Source: Amphiduros pacificus
Taxonomy: Eukaryota > Annelida > Polychaeta > Phyllodocida > Hesionidae
DNA: 64,000 bases
Direction: 5' to 3'
Assembly: GCA_949316495.1 (NCBI GenBank)
Contig: OX439004.1
Span: forward strand, 32,122,904 to 32,186,903
Shown: positions 11,730-23,900 of the stretch, piece after piece
How positions within the stretch are numbered: position 1 is the stretch's first letter
Layout of the letters: each line of letters begins with the position of its first letter
Made by a program: the position numbers and the translations under genes
Notes under the pieces: model-generated
Told to the model about the DNA's origin: nothing
The model's database searches: none
Seen by the model: the letters and a program-made list of their open reading frames with translations, nothing else

Positions 11730-12650
11730 TGGAGGATTAGACAAGCACAGTTCACATAACCTAACAATTAAATTGGAGGATAGGCTTTATATACCACATA
11801 AACTGACAGACATACTAAAGGATAGGGCCTGTAAGATCTACATAAAATGACAAAAACAGTGAGAGATAGGTCTTGTAAATACAAAATAAACTGATGTATA
11901 CGTTGGAGGATAGCACCTCTAAATTTCACCTAAACTGGCATAAACAGTGGCGGATAGGTCTTGTAAATACCAAAAATCTAACATATACATTAAAGGATAG
12001 GGCCTGGTAAAATGACATAAACTGACAAAAGCAGTAGTGGATAGGTCTTGTAAATACCAAATAAACTGATGTATACGTTGGAGGATAGGCCCTCTAAAAT
12101 TCACATGAACTGACAAAAACAGTGGCGGATAGGTCTTGTAAATACCAAATAAACTGATGTATACGTTGGAGGATAGGCCCTCTAAAATTCACATAAACTG
12201 ACAAAAACAGTGGCGGATAGGTCTTGTAAATACCAAATAAACTGATGTATACGTTGGAGGATAGGCCCTCTAAAGTTCACCTAAACTGGCATAAACAGTG
12301 GCGGATAGGTCTTGTAAATACCAAATAAACTGATGTATACGTTGGAGGATAGGCCCTCTAAAATTCACATAAACTGACAAAAACAGTGGCGGATAGGTCT
12401 TGTAAATACCACATAAACTGATGTACAAAGTGAAGGATAGGATGTTTAAATTTTGAATATACTGACAAAAATAATGGCAGATGAAAACTGTTTAAGAGAC
12501 ATAAACTTATATATACAGTGGAGGATAGGTCTGGTAAAAGTGACATAAACTGACAAATACAGAACAAAGTATGTCTGGTAAAAATGACATAGATTAACAT
12601 AAACAATAGAGTATATATCACATAAACTGACATAAACAGTGAAGTGTCAT
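11730..12650. repeat. 44/88-bp minisatellite
   Basis: CTGATGTATACGTTGGAGGA recurs at 12066, 12154, 12242 and 12330, exactly 88 bp apart. Each 88-bp unit is two related ~44-bp halves, both containing GGATAGG...TAAACTGA. Flanking copies from 11730 and to 12650 are more diverged, as expected for the edges of an array. Confidence 0.92.
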
Positions 12651-13403
12651 CATGGGTACCTCATTTTATCAACCTTTATACTTCTTCTGTTTAGGTGTAT
12701 TTAGCTATCTATACATATGTATCAGTATTAAGGATAGCCTCTAAATATCATCTATCAGCAGAAATGTTTATAAAAGTAAACGAGCTTATCCAAGCATAAA
12801 CAGGAGAGTAAATTTTAAGTAAGTTGTAAATATACTGGTGTCAGTTTAGTTAAGTATGGCACTGTATTGGTGTTTTTTCCTGGTGCTTTATATTAATAAA
12901 CAGTTTGCTAATATCAGGATATTCGCACAGTGTAAAGACCAGAAATGACTTTCCAAATAAGATGCATGAGACCATGCACAGTACAAACGTCTTTTTAGCA
13001 GCCAATAGGCATTTAATCAAATATTTTGTGACATGGTATAATAGCCAGTTTGGTGTCATTATTATGAATGTTGAGAATAACAAGAAATGAGTAAGATTTT
13101 AGTGACATGAATACCAACAGAGTCAGACAAATAGTCATGTGGGGAAAACCATTAATCTTTAATCCTGTTTTTTTTTCTTCTTAGACAAGGCTAATATATT
13201 AATGATATACTTAATAATTTTCAAACTAGATATTTCCAATATCAGTTAAAAATACCAATAATAAATTCCATAAAACTCATTTACATTGCTATCCCCTGAA
13301 AATGTAATTTGGGGACCTTGGGGTCAATCTTATACTGCCGTAGATTGAAAAAAGAAATGACAATCTATGCTTCAGTAATGCTGAAACCTCAGACATTTTG
13401 TTT

Positions 13404-13407
<4 letters not shown>

Positions 13408-13496
<89 letters not shown>
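13408..13496. repeat. (TA)n microsatellite
   Basis: About 44 TA dinucleotides without interruption. The Tyr/Ile open frames over it are repeat products. Confidence 0.97.
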
Positions 13497-13500
<4 letters not shown>

Positions 13501-16433
13501 CTTCATACTTCACTGTTTGACATAAGTTTAATACAAGCTTGTGTGACTCTCTAACGTGAATGCCGCCAGCTCCAGAGGTAAAGTAGTCAATGGACATTAC
13601 GTAACCTACATTTAGATTTATTTAAAAGATATAATTGTTGTTATTTGACTTCTCATATATTGGCTTCTCAGAGTGGCTGCTATAATTGAAAGGGCAGAGT
13701 TGTAGCATACCAACAAGTAAAAACAAGCAAATCAAAGAGAATTTCGTCAATATTATGCATTTTAATAATACACCAGAAGCTATGGAATAGTACTCTGAAA
13801 ATCAACACAAGTATATTTAAATGGCACACTCACTTTCTAAATGGTTATATTACATTGTGATCGTGTACTATTTACATTGCAGTTATATAATCATTATGAT
13901 ACAAGTCACAATAGACAAGTTGTATTATAATGGAATTGTTACCATTAAAAAAATTCCAATGCAACTGCTTTTCATTTCTCATTTAGTAATAATACAAAGA
14001 GATTTCCATAATATATATTCTATCGTTATGTACAATCACTATGGACTAGGCACACTTTGAGTACTCCTCTTATTTTATACCTTTGTTGAGCTCTAATCAT
14101 AATTCGTGTCATACTCGTTATGTACTGAAAGGCGACTGTTGGTGAGTACATCCATTTATAACTAGCAAAACACGCATGTATCTATACATACAGTATTCAA
14201 ATTCCTGCTATGTTTCATATCATAACATCAATATTAATGTTATCCCACTATTAAATGATGGCTTCTCTTTGCAGAAAACTTTGTTCACCGCAAAACTAAA
14301 TAAGTGTATTACAATATAAAATCAACATTTTGAATGACAATTAGCTGTGGAGGAATACATTCACATATATTAAGTATTTGTACATTGTATAAGGTGCAGA
14401 TATGATTTTGAATAAATGCTGATTCAATCATATGTATGACAACTAGATTACATTTGTGTTTCAAAAAGTAGTTTTGGCAGTGTTTTAGGTTATTAATGTG
14501 ATTCGAGTTTCACTGGGAATTGTCTGTGAAGGTTAGATGATCCGCTGAAAAATAGGTGATTGGGAATTCCTGAACTGTCCAATAAAGTTCACTTTTCCCA
14601 CAATGTCAATATAATGAAAAAAAGAAATAAAAATGAAGAAATAGATATTCTGAAAAATTAAACTCTGGAATTTTTATTTTAACATATAGATTGTAATTAG
14701 ATTGCGTGTATTTAAACGTTTTGAACAAAAGTAGTTTTCTATATAACCTCTGTATGAATATTTCATCATTATCATTATCATTGTTAGTATTAACATGTTT
14801 GATTGTCAAAGGGCATTGGATCCCACAGATCTGCTGTTTACAATTGCAAAGAGTTCTATGTAATTAGCATGAAGGACATTCATTGTAATCCAATTGAAAA
14901 TGATTGTCTCGTACTGACGGAGAGGTGTGGGGCATTTTCAAATTGACATACAACAAGCCTAGGTTTGATTGAAAGGGAAATGTACTTTGCTATTAAACTC
15001 ATTCGGATACGCAATTGTGAAAGCTTCTTTTAACAAATATTTTAACTGGTGATAAATCGAAGAAACACCCATGCCAATTCCCTCAATGGGGTTTTTACAC
15101 TCCACCACTGATGATGGGCATTTTCAAAAACATTAATTCCACTCATTGATGGAGTGTATACACTTGATTTGTTTGCCACAGGCTATTTCTACTGTCATTG
15201 ACTGTCATACAGAGGGACATCAGAGCTTTAATAACATTCTATCGAAAAGAGTACAACGTACTAATTATGAAATATCTTTTGATAAACAGAATGCCACTTT
15301 ATTTGCAAACGTAATACAAGAAATAGGTTTGTTAAATCTGTCTCGGTCGGGATGGAATATATTGTCAGTGGTCTCTATCTCTGAATCAGCAAATTTCAAA
15401 CTCAAATGAAAAAGTATTTCAAATGATGATTTTCAATCCAGGATCTACTAACTGAACATACTTCATGATGTTGACATCAAGATTTTAAAACTGTTGTCTT
15501 GCTATTCTAAAAGTGATTTCAATGTGCTGCAAAAAATCACCTTTATTTCAGTTTAATTTTGTAACGACATGTATATAACATCTGTCTTAAGGCTCGGATG
15601 AGATTGAGAAAAAAAACGATAGACACATATTAATATATCTATCAGAAAGCATGGAAGTTCTGTTAGAGGAGGTGGAAGCATGCACAACAGCTAGCGGTGC
15701 ATATACACGTACATCTGATGTATTCAATAACAATTGATCACATCTATTGGAATCATATCTACATTTCATTAGTACAATTGTTTTTAAAAGGGTAAACATT
15801 CTAATTTTAGTCTAAAAATGTTGGTGCCATATTTTTATTGATTAAAATGCCAAGCCTCAAGTTTTTCATTGAAAAAATAAACATCTCACTGATATTGTGA
15901 GTAATTTGGTTGCACTTTACGCATTTGACACCTTTGTCTAAATCGGAAGAACAAGTCTGAAATACAAAAAATGTGAACTAATTGAAATCGATATGATGTA
16001 AACATGTGTTTATGAAGTAATTACTCGTCGATCACCCTTCAGTGTTAGATACAACTAGTAATATGCAGTATGTAGACCAGAATACAAAGTTATCTATTAA
16101 AATTATAATAGTACAAAAGATAATACAAAAGTACACCTTGGACACCCGTCTTACCTCCTGCCTTAAGGAAGGCAGTCCAGATTGCAATGTATTAATGTAC
16201 ACAGCTGTATGTTCACCACGCCATGAGGGTTGCTTTTATGTTATAACTTTCACTTTGAGCACACACCAGGAATATAACACTGCAAGAGCCGTCTACTCCA
16301 AATTTGAATGTGTTTTTGGACTGTGCACGTATACTGTGCTTCTGTTTGAATTTCCCATCCAAGGCATGCATGGCCCTATTCGGAGGGTCTTGGTAAGGTT
16401 AAAACTATAATCAGAGGCAGTTTGATATGCTCA

Positions 16434-16572
16434 TTACGTGTTAGGCCCTAAAGAAATTTTGAGCCATTTGCGTTCACCTTAAAGCCACCAGTGCTTTCAA
16501 AGCTTGGCCTCCGCTATCACTAAAGATTTTGCCGGTGACATAATACTTATGAATGAATTCGCGAAGCCACAT
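16434..16572 (+). repeat. Old dispersed repeat, copy 1
   Basis: Aligns by eye with 35546-35680 over about 130 bp: GTTAGGCCCT against GTCAGGCCCCT, CAGTGCTTTCAAAGCTTGGCCTCC against the CAGTGCCTTCACAG motif, and a shared GATTTT...CATAAT...CTTATGAAT tail. Same orientation, much diverged, family unknown. Confidence 0.4.
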
Positions 16573-17645
16573 TCAATGTTTAGTATCTGTATTATAGGTA
16601 TTTGTAGTTTGCTATATTTTAGCATTTTTTAACTTTTTTATTTTGCCTGCCACATGTAACCAAATGGAATTAAATTTGGTTCAGTCTATACCAGCACGCA
16701 CTAAAATAATTGCAGGACACTCATTTGCCCAATGTTTTTATGGAAGCCTGTCACAAAATGAGAAAATAATGGAGACAAAACGAGGGAGATGAATCAAATT
16801 ATTTGGCCCCAAAACACTTACATTTTAGGTATGTCAACGAACTACAAAGTTCACCTCATATCTTAAACCCCTGTGAAGTGAAACCTAAATAAGATTTTAT
16901 GGAAACATGACAAATCAATTGAATATATAGGTATTTAAAAAATCGGCATCCACTTGTGTGAAAACAATCTTTTCAAAGCTTTTCTCTCTGATTTGGTTGG
17001 TTTTGTTTATTTCCTTGACAAAACCTGTGTTTAAATTCTCTAAATTCACTAGCACCTCAAAGAATATCAAGCCTGGTGTAAAGTATATTTAGATATAGCA
17101 GAGAATAAACCAGTGCATTCTTTTATGCATATGATTTATGAACATATATATTTAAATGACAGGCTTCAATGATAGTTTTGAATATCTCTCTCACACTAAA
17201 GGAATGACAAGTTAGGGATAGTTCAACACAACGTGTTATATAATGAAGACTTATGATTGAGTATCATTTCAGATTGTCATCTAATTAGACACCAGTGAAC
17301 CGGGTTAGACTGCTAGTGAGATAAAACTTTTGCAAATACATAACATCATATGGGCTCTTTTCCGGTTTTTTTTACTTCACACTATTGGTAAACTTGCTGT
17401 ATTTGGTACAACTACATTGGTAGCCTACAGAACCGTTTTTCACAGATCACCATAAGCAATTGTGGGTCAAGCAGTTGTAATTGTTATAAAATATTCTTAT
17501 TTATAATTGAATAGTGTATGCTCAAATGGTTTCATTTGTTGAGTCTTTAATGAAGACATGGACGAAGTGATATCAGTAAGAATGGTTAAGAATTTACAAG
17601 TTAGTAACGTTCATTTTATGACGTCAATAAATAATGATTTTGATC

Positions 17646-17909
17646 CTATAAAAGTTCATCTTTCAGCATGGGAGTACTGACGTGATTAAGACAACCATTT
17701 TCGTTATTGTTCTTCACGTTTTCTTTACTTTGGCTTGGTCTGCCATTGCCCATCTTAAGGTGTGAAGAAGAGTATTGACTGATTACACTCCCTCTGGTGG
17801 TGAGATTCACATTTTCAACATTGGTAGCTATTGACGCACGTGTGTATCGGGTCGCAAAACTTCTTCCCTCCTGCCACCTCTGAAACTTGGTTTTGATTGT
17901 TGCTCTCAC
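17646..17909 (-). CDS. CRHR-like: Receptor exon, C-terminal tail
   Basis: Begins GTG AGA in phase 0 after the acceptor TTCAAG and encodes 87 residues to the stop. VRATIKTKFQRWQ is helix 8, with RWQ as in CRF receptors. The rest is a Ser/Thr/Asn-rich tail with several possible kinase sites (RGSV, TRYTR, RPSQS) and ends in LKDELL. KDEL here is not at the terminus, so it is not an ER-retention signal. Confidence 0.93.
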   Translation of the reverse strand: MRATIKTKFQRWQEGRSFATRYTRASIATNVENVNLTTRGSVISQYSSSHLKMGNGRPSQSKENVKNNNENGCLNHVSTPMLKDELL

Positions 17910-20900
17910 CTTGAATAAAGATACAAACATTGTAAATCATGCATTTTACAAAATATTTTTAATACAATATATGGATTGTTTTTGTCTGGTTTTTTTTTTA
18001 CTTCACCATATCGTAATTTATCAAATATTGAGATAAGCGGCATTGTACATGTCCTAATCTTAACACAATCGTCGTGTTAAACGTCATAAGTTATTGTGTA
18101 AATTTAAAACTAAATTTGAATTATAAAGATCCACAAATTTTAAAATATATGGTCATCCACATATAACTAAATTTGATAATTTCAGTGTAAAGAATAACTT
18201 TTTATCTAAAATGTGTGTTGATTAAATCGCCTTCAACAAAACAATATTAAATCTTTTCCACAAAAAAATTCTTAAGGCGATATACATTAAGTATTACTTG
18301 TTAAGATCTGATTTTAATTGTTTTCATTCTTTTTTATCCAGATCAAACATTTGTTCTCGCCGCTATTCATATATCCTTGCATTTTATTCTAATTCTATAA
18401 AATACAGCTTCTTTAACAAATACCCCCAACATATTGTACATACCTCTCCGTTCAAGAAACAATAGAACACAGATACAGCCAATCCCTACAAGAAAAATGA
18501 ATGTGGCAAGGTGAAATCGCATCATTCTACTAGACTCAAAATTGACTCTATTTCTTACAAGTAGAACATATATGGCTAAGACTGAAGAAAATATACCTGT
18601 GTGGACTGTAATACTGCGTTGAAATAAACGAATATTCTTTTTGAAATAATATTATCACCAGGTGGCGTGATCATGATCACGTGGGTGACTCCGAGAAGTG
18701 GCAGCAGGATTAAGGTGGCTTTCACCGCTTTTCTGAAACAGAATATCGAAATGTTATTAAAACATTTATCTAGGTTAACTTCAAAATGTTGATTTTCTAG
18801 AATGCTTATAAAAATGTAATTATGTCATCCCACTTCTCAAATGTTAAGGTTTAATTTCCACCTGAATAACTGAAGACGAATAAAACAAAATGGAATATTT
18901 ACAGTGTTTTGTCTTGCATCACGTTTTAACCAGTTCGGAAAGAGTGTCACTGAGTTTTTATATTATCTATTATATATGATAGACACACACAATGAAATAG
19001 ACACACACTGTCGATTTGTTTCACACACATTTGTGTTTGTCTTTTGATGTTTTCATAAAGCGAGGAAGCGGCGTGGAATAAGATGTCATGCTGAGAATGC
19101 GAACATTAGTCATTCAGTCATTGCTTCTCATCACTTTGAGCATTGTTGAAACGTAGAATGTTAAAAGAACAATACGTTTCAGGTTTCCAGCATAATTCAG
19201 TTGCTATTAATCATAAACATTCTCTCATTCACACTGAAAACGGTGATATTTGGCATAATATTTAAAGAAATATGTTTAACATCTTGAGAGCTGAGAGTAT
19301 TTATGAGTTTTATTATACCTTGGAGTACATTATACTTCAAGATTATACCATAGTACATATGAGTCGAGTGTACAGATATTGAGATTAGATGTCTGTTTGT
19401 AATATGATGTACGTACCTGTGTTGGCGGGTCTGTAATGTATTTGTAATGTGATATCTATTTGTCATATGATGTACGTACCTGTATTGGCGGGTCTGTAAT
19501 GTGTTTGTAATGTGATGTCTGTTTGTCATATGATGTACGTACCTGTATTGGCGGGTCTGTAATGTGTTTGTAATGTGATGTCTGTTTGTCATATGATGTA
19601 CGTACCTGTGTTGGCGGGTCTGTAATGTCTTTGTAATGTGATGTCTGTTTGTCATATGATGTACGTACCTGTATTGGCGGGTCTGTAATGTGTTTGTAAT
19701 GTGATGTTTTTCATATGATGTACGTACCTGTATTGGCGGGTCTGTAATGTCTTTGTAATGTGATGTCTGTTTGTCATATGATGTACGTACCTGTATTGGC
19801 GGGTCTGTAATGTGTTTGTAATGTGATGTCTGTTTGTCATATGATGTACGTACCTGTATTGGCGGGTCTGTAATGTGTTTGTAATGTGATGTTTTTCATA
19901 TGATGTACGTACCTGTATTGGCGGGTCTGTAATGTCTTTGTAATGTGATGTCTGTTTGTCATATGATGTACGTACCTGTATTGGCAAGTTTGTAATGTGT
20001 TTGTAATGTGATATTTGTCATATGATGTACGTACCTGTATTGGCGGGTCTGTAATGTCTTTGTAATGTGATGTCTGTTTGTCATATGATGTACGTACTTG
20101 TATTGGCGAGTTTGTAATGTGTTTGTAATGTGATGTTTGTCATATGATGTACGTACCTGTATTGGCGGGTCTGTAATGTGTTTGTAATGTGATGTCTGTT
20201 TGTCATATGATGTACGTACCTGTATTGGCGGGTCTGTAATGTGTTTGTAATGTGATGTTTGTCATATGATGTACGTACCTGTATTGGCGGGTCTGTAATG
20301 TCTTTGTAATGTGATGTCTGTTTGTCATATGATGTACGTACCTGTATTGGCGAGTTTGTAATGTGTTTGTAATGTGATATTTGTCATATGATGTACGTAC
20401 CTGTATTGGCGGGTCTGTAATGTCTTTGTAATGTGATGTCTGTTTGTCATATGATGTACGTACCTGTATTGGCGAGTTTGTAATGTGTTTGTAATGTGAT
20501 GTTTGTCATATGATGTACGTACCTGTATTGGCGAGTTTGTAATGTGTTTGTAATGTGATGTTTGTCATATGATGTACGTACCTGTATTGGCGAGTTTGTA
20601 ATGTGTTTGTAATGTGATGTTTGTCATATGATGTACGTACCTGTATTGGCGGGTCTGTAATGTGTTTGTAATGTGATGTCTGTTTGTCATATGATGTACG
20701 TACCTGTATTGGCGGGTCTGTAATGTATTTGTAATGTGATATCTGTTTGTCATATGATGTACGTACCTGTATTGGCGGGTCTGTAATGTGTTTGTAATGT
20801 GATGTCTGTTTGTCATATGATGTACGTACCTGTATTGGCGAGTTTGTAATGTGTTTGTAATGTGATGTCTGTTTGTCATATGATGTACGTACCTGTATTG

Positions 20901-23900
20901 GCGGGTCTGTAATGTGTTTGTAATGTGATGTTTGTCATATGATGTACGTACCTGTATTGGCGGGTCTGTAATGTCTTTGTAATGTGATGTCTGTTTGTCA
21001 TATGATGTACGTACCTGTATTGGCGAGTTTGTAATGTGTTTGTAATGTGATATTTGTCATATGATGTACGTACCTGTATTGGCGGGTCTGTAATGTCTTT
21101 GTAATGTGATGTCTGTTTGTCATATGATGTACGTACCTGTATTGGCGAGTTTGTAATGTGTTTGTAATGTGATGTTTGTCATATGATGTACGTACCTGTA
21201 TTGGCGAGTTTGTAATGTGTTTGTAATGTGATGTTTGTCATATGATGTACGTACCTGTATTGGCGAGTTTGTAATGTGTTTGTAATGTGATGTTTGTCAT
21301 ATGATGTACGTACCTGTATTGGCGGGTCTGTAATGTGTTTGTAATGTGATGTCTGTTTGTCATATGATGTACGTACCTGTATTGGCGGGTCTGTAATGTA
21401 TTTGTAATGTGATATCTGTTTGTCATATGATGTACGTACCTGTATTGGCGGGTCTGTAATGTGTTTGTAATGTGATGTCTGTTTGTCATATGATGTACGT
21501 ACCTGTATTGGCGAGTTTGTAATGTGTTGGAGGCTCTGAGTTTGGTGATAAGTACCCACAGGATTGTGCCCAGGAATAATACATTGATCTGAAATTTGAA
21601 AACCATGTATGCTGTAATTCTTATAAAGTAACTAATAAAACGTATCTTCTTTGAGAATAAAACTGCGCAACACATATATATGTCAGACATTTTGAGGATT
21701 TGGAAAAGTTCACGACTCCATTTAGCACATTTCATATCATGTTGCATATCAAAAAATTCAAAAGCTAAACGGGTGATCAACATCAATCCAAAACGTGTAT
21801 TAAATGTAGCACGAACACTTCTCTGTCTTGAAACCTGAACAAAGTATTGCCAAGAAAACAATGATATGAATTTGATATTTAAAGTTGCCTAAAAACTGCA
21901 GTGAATATTAATAGTACGCGTTTTGAGTAACTAAAGAATGTTACAGTAAAGTACATAATGTTACAGTCAAGTACAGAATGTTAAGTCAAGTACATTATGT
22001 TCCAGTCAAGTACAGAATGTTATAGTAAAGTATAGAATGTTACAGTCAAGTACAGAATGTTACAGCCAAGTACAGAATGTTACAGTCAAGTACAGAATGT
22101 TACAGACGTCATTAATGAAAGTTCATTTGATATGCCTTCGTGTTCTGCTTGACAAGTAAGCTTTGCCATTATCTGTGGATTTTTGAAAGGATGTGTATCT
22201 CATCTACATGGAAGACAGGTTATTTCATTTCATTAACGGATCTCCGGCAAGCTTGAGTAAGTGTTATTATGACCATACATGAAACTCGTCATGTGTGAGA
22301 CAAGCACTGCATCGGAATGGAAATTAATTAATAAAGATGACTTATTGTATCTACACTTATTGCATCTAGGACAATCAATCTTGAAGCAAACTGTCTAATG
22401 CCCTGTCACCCTTGTCATTCTATGCTGATGAGGGGGGGGGGGTGTGTGATTTGAGAATGGTGAACTGCGATTCTTGCTCTTAATTGTCATTCGTGCACTC
22501 TTCAACCTTTACTCTAATTCTAATCTTTAACTTCCAAACTTGGCTTTAAGATGCAAAAGAAGATTTGCCTTTATAAATCCGTAGAATCTAGAAATTCTAC
22601 AATTCTATTTGAGCCATGTATTTTTAAGCAGACAAATGTTCCATAAAAATCATATTTGATTCTCAAAATGAAATTAATATAAATTCTAAATATATGTCAC
22701 ACAGTGTAGATAGGAAAAAAACACTATCTCTCTTAATATCTACATTTAAAATTAAAAAAACAGTATTGAGAACTCTAAACTTATCAAAATAAGGTGTGTT
22801 GAGTTAAAGTGTAGACCTGTAGGAATGGATCTGCTGATTAAAAGAAGCCTAATTGTAGAGCGAAGATTGAGATGATATAATGGCGCTGGGAATGATTTTC
22901 ACATTGTTCATACACGTTAAGTAGCGATAAAAGAACTGTCATCTTCTGTCCCCATGACTCAATACACATCTAATGTACGGCACATAACTCATTTTGTGCC
23001 AGACACTTGAAACTATAATAAAACTCCTTTGATGTGACAAAATGTAGCAGTATTTGTTGGTGAACTATTTTGTATGAGGAAAAATCACAAAACAGTTGAC
23101 ACAATGAGATGGATTGTACTGGTACGATCATCATGAATATTACATGATATCTGTATACAAACATACATCAAGTAATTAAGTAAGTTATCCGCTGCATATT
23201 TGCGGGAATTTATTCTGGACCTAAAACCATCAAAGACTGCAAACAGTAAATTATACCATCGGAATGGCCCACATTGCTCCAACCAGCATCCGTGCGCGCA
23301 TATTTGCCCGATAACACTTCCCCGGGGAAAAGATAATTGCTAAGTGTGGCTGATCTGTTAAATGTCCAGATTTAAGGACATATTCCACTTCATACCATCT
23401 CTGGGATCAACTTAAAGTTCACATTGTGGACACTTAATAGCATTTTTTTTACATTAGATGATATATTTGTTGGTTGCCTCCATGCGCCTAATCTAATCAC
23501 ATAAGTGTAGAATTACTTATGACACCAGTAATTCTAAATGAACCAGAATTCCTTCCCTCCCCCAAAAAAGAAACACGATAAAAATATACTAAATCCATGC
23601 ATAAAATATGTAACCTCGAAGTATTCACCATTATCCCGTTTAATAAAATGCAATGATAAAATGACCAAAAAAACAACAAAAAAACAGTAATGAACTGTTC
23701 TTCTGTTTTACTGATATGGAGCGCACGCAAGCCTCCGATAAACGGCGAGGTCTGTGACCACATGATTGCCTTTTGGGTGTGATCACCATTTCAAATATGA
23801 GAAAGCTTCAACATCAAACCAGCAAAAACACCACATATTTACACTTCCCGCACACTCAACCGCACAAGTATTTTGTTGCTTTCATAATCATTATAAATAT

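Larger units (their letters stand above)
12660..17645. other. Noncoding segment downstream of the receptor gene
   Basis: No recognisable coding exon. It contains the (TA)n tract at 13408-13496, a dispersed-repeat fragment at about 13660-13708 and an old repeat shared with 35546-35680. The longest open frame (16042-16410, 122 codons) shows no domain or splice support. The 3' UTR of the receptor gene must lie at the right end of this stretch. Confidence 0.55.

Noticed and set aside
16042-16410. 122-codon plus-strand open frame
   Set aside because: No recognisable motif and no splice partner; within reach of chance in this amount of sequence.
17646-17665. ER-retention signal at the receptor C-terminus (KDEL)
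   Set aside because: KDEL is followed by further residues (KDELL) and the tail is cytosolic, so it cannot act as a lumenal retention signal.
19390-21525. CRISPR-like array
   Set aside because: No unique spacers between repeats; units are contiguous tandem copies in a eukaryotic intron.
19197-21861. Several long minus-strand open frames (104-207 codons) rich in YVHHMTNRHHITN
   Set aside because: They are readings through the intronic donor array. Only the outermost unit belongs to the receptor exon; the others would be translated only after alternative splicing.
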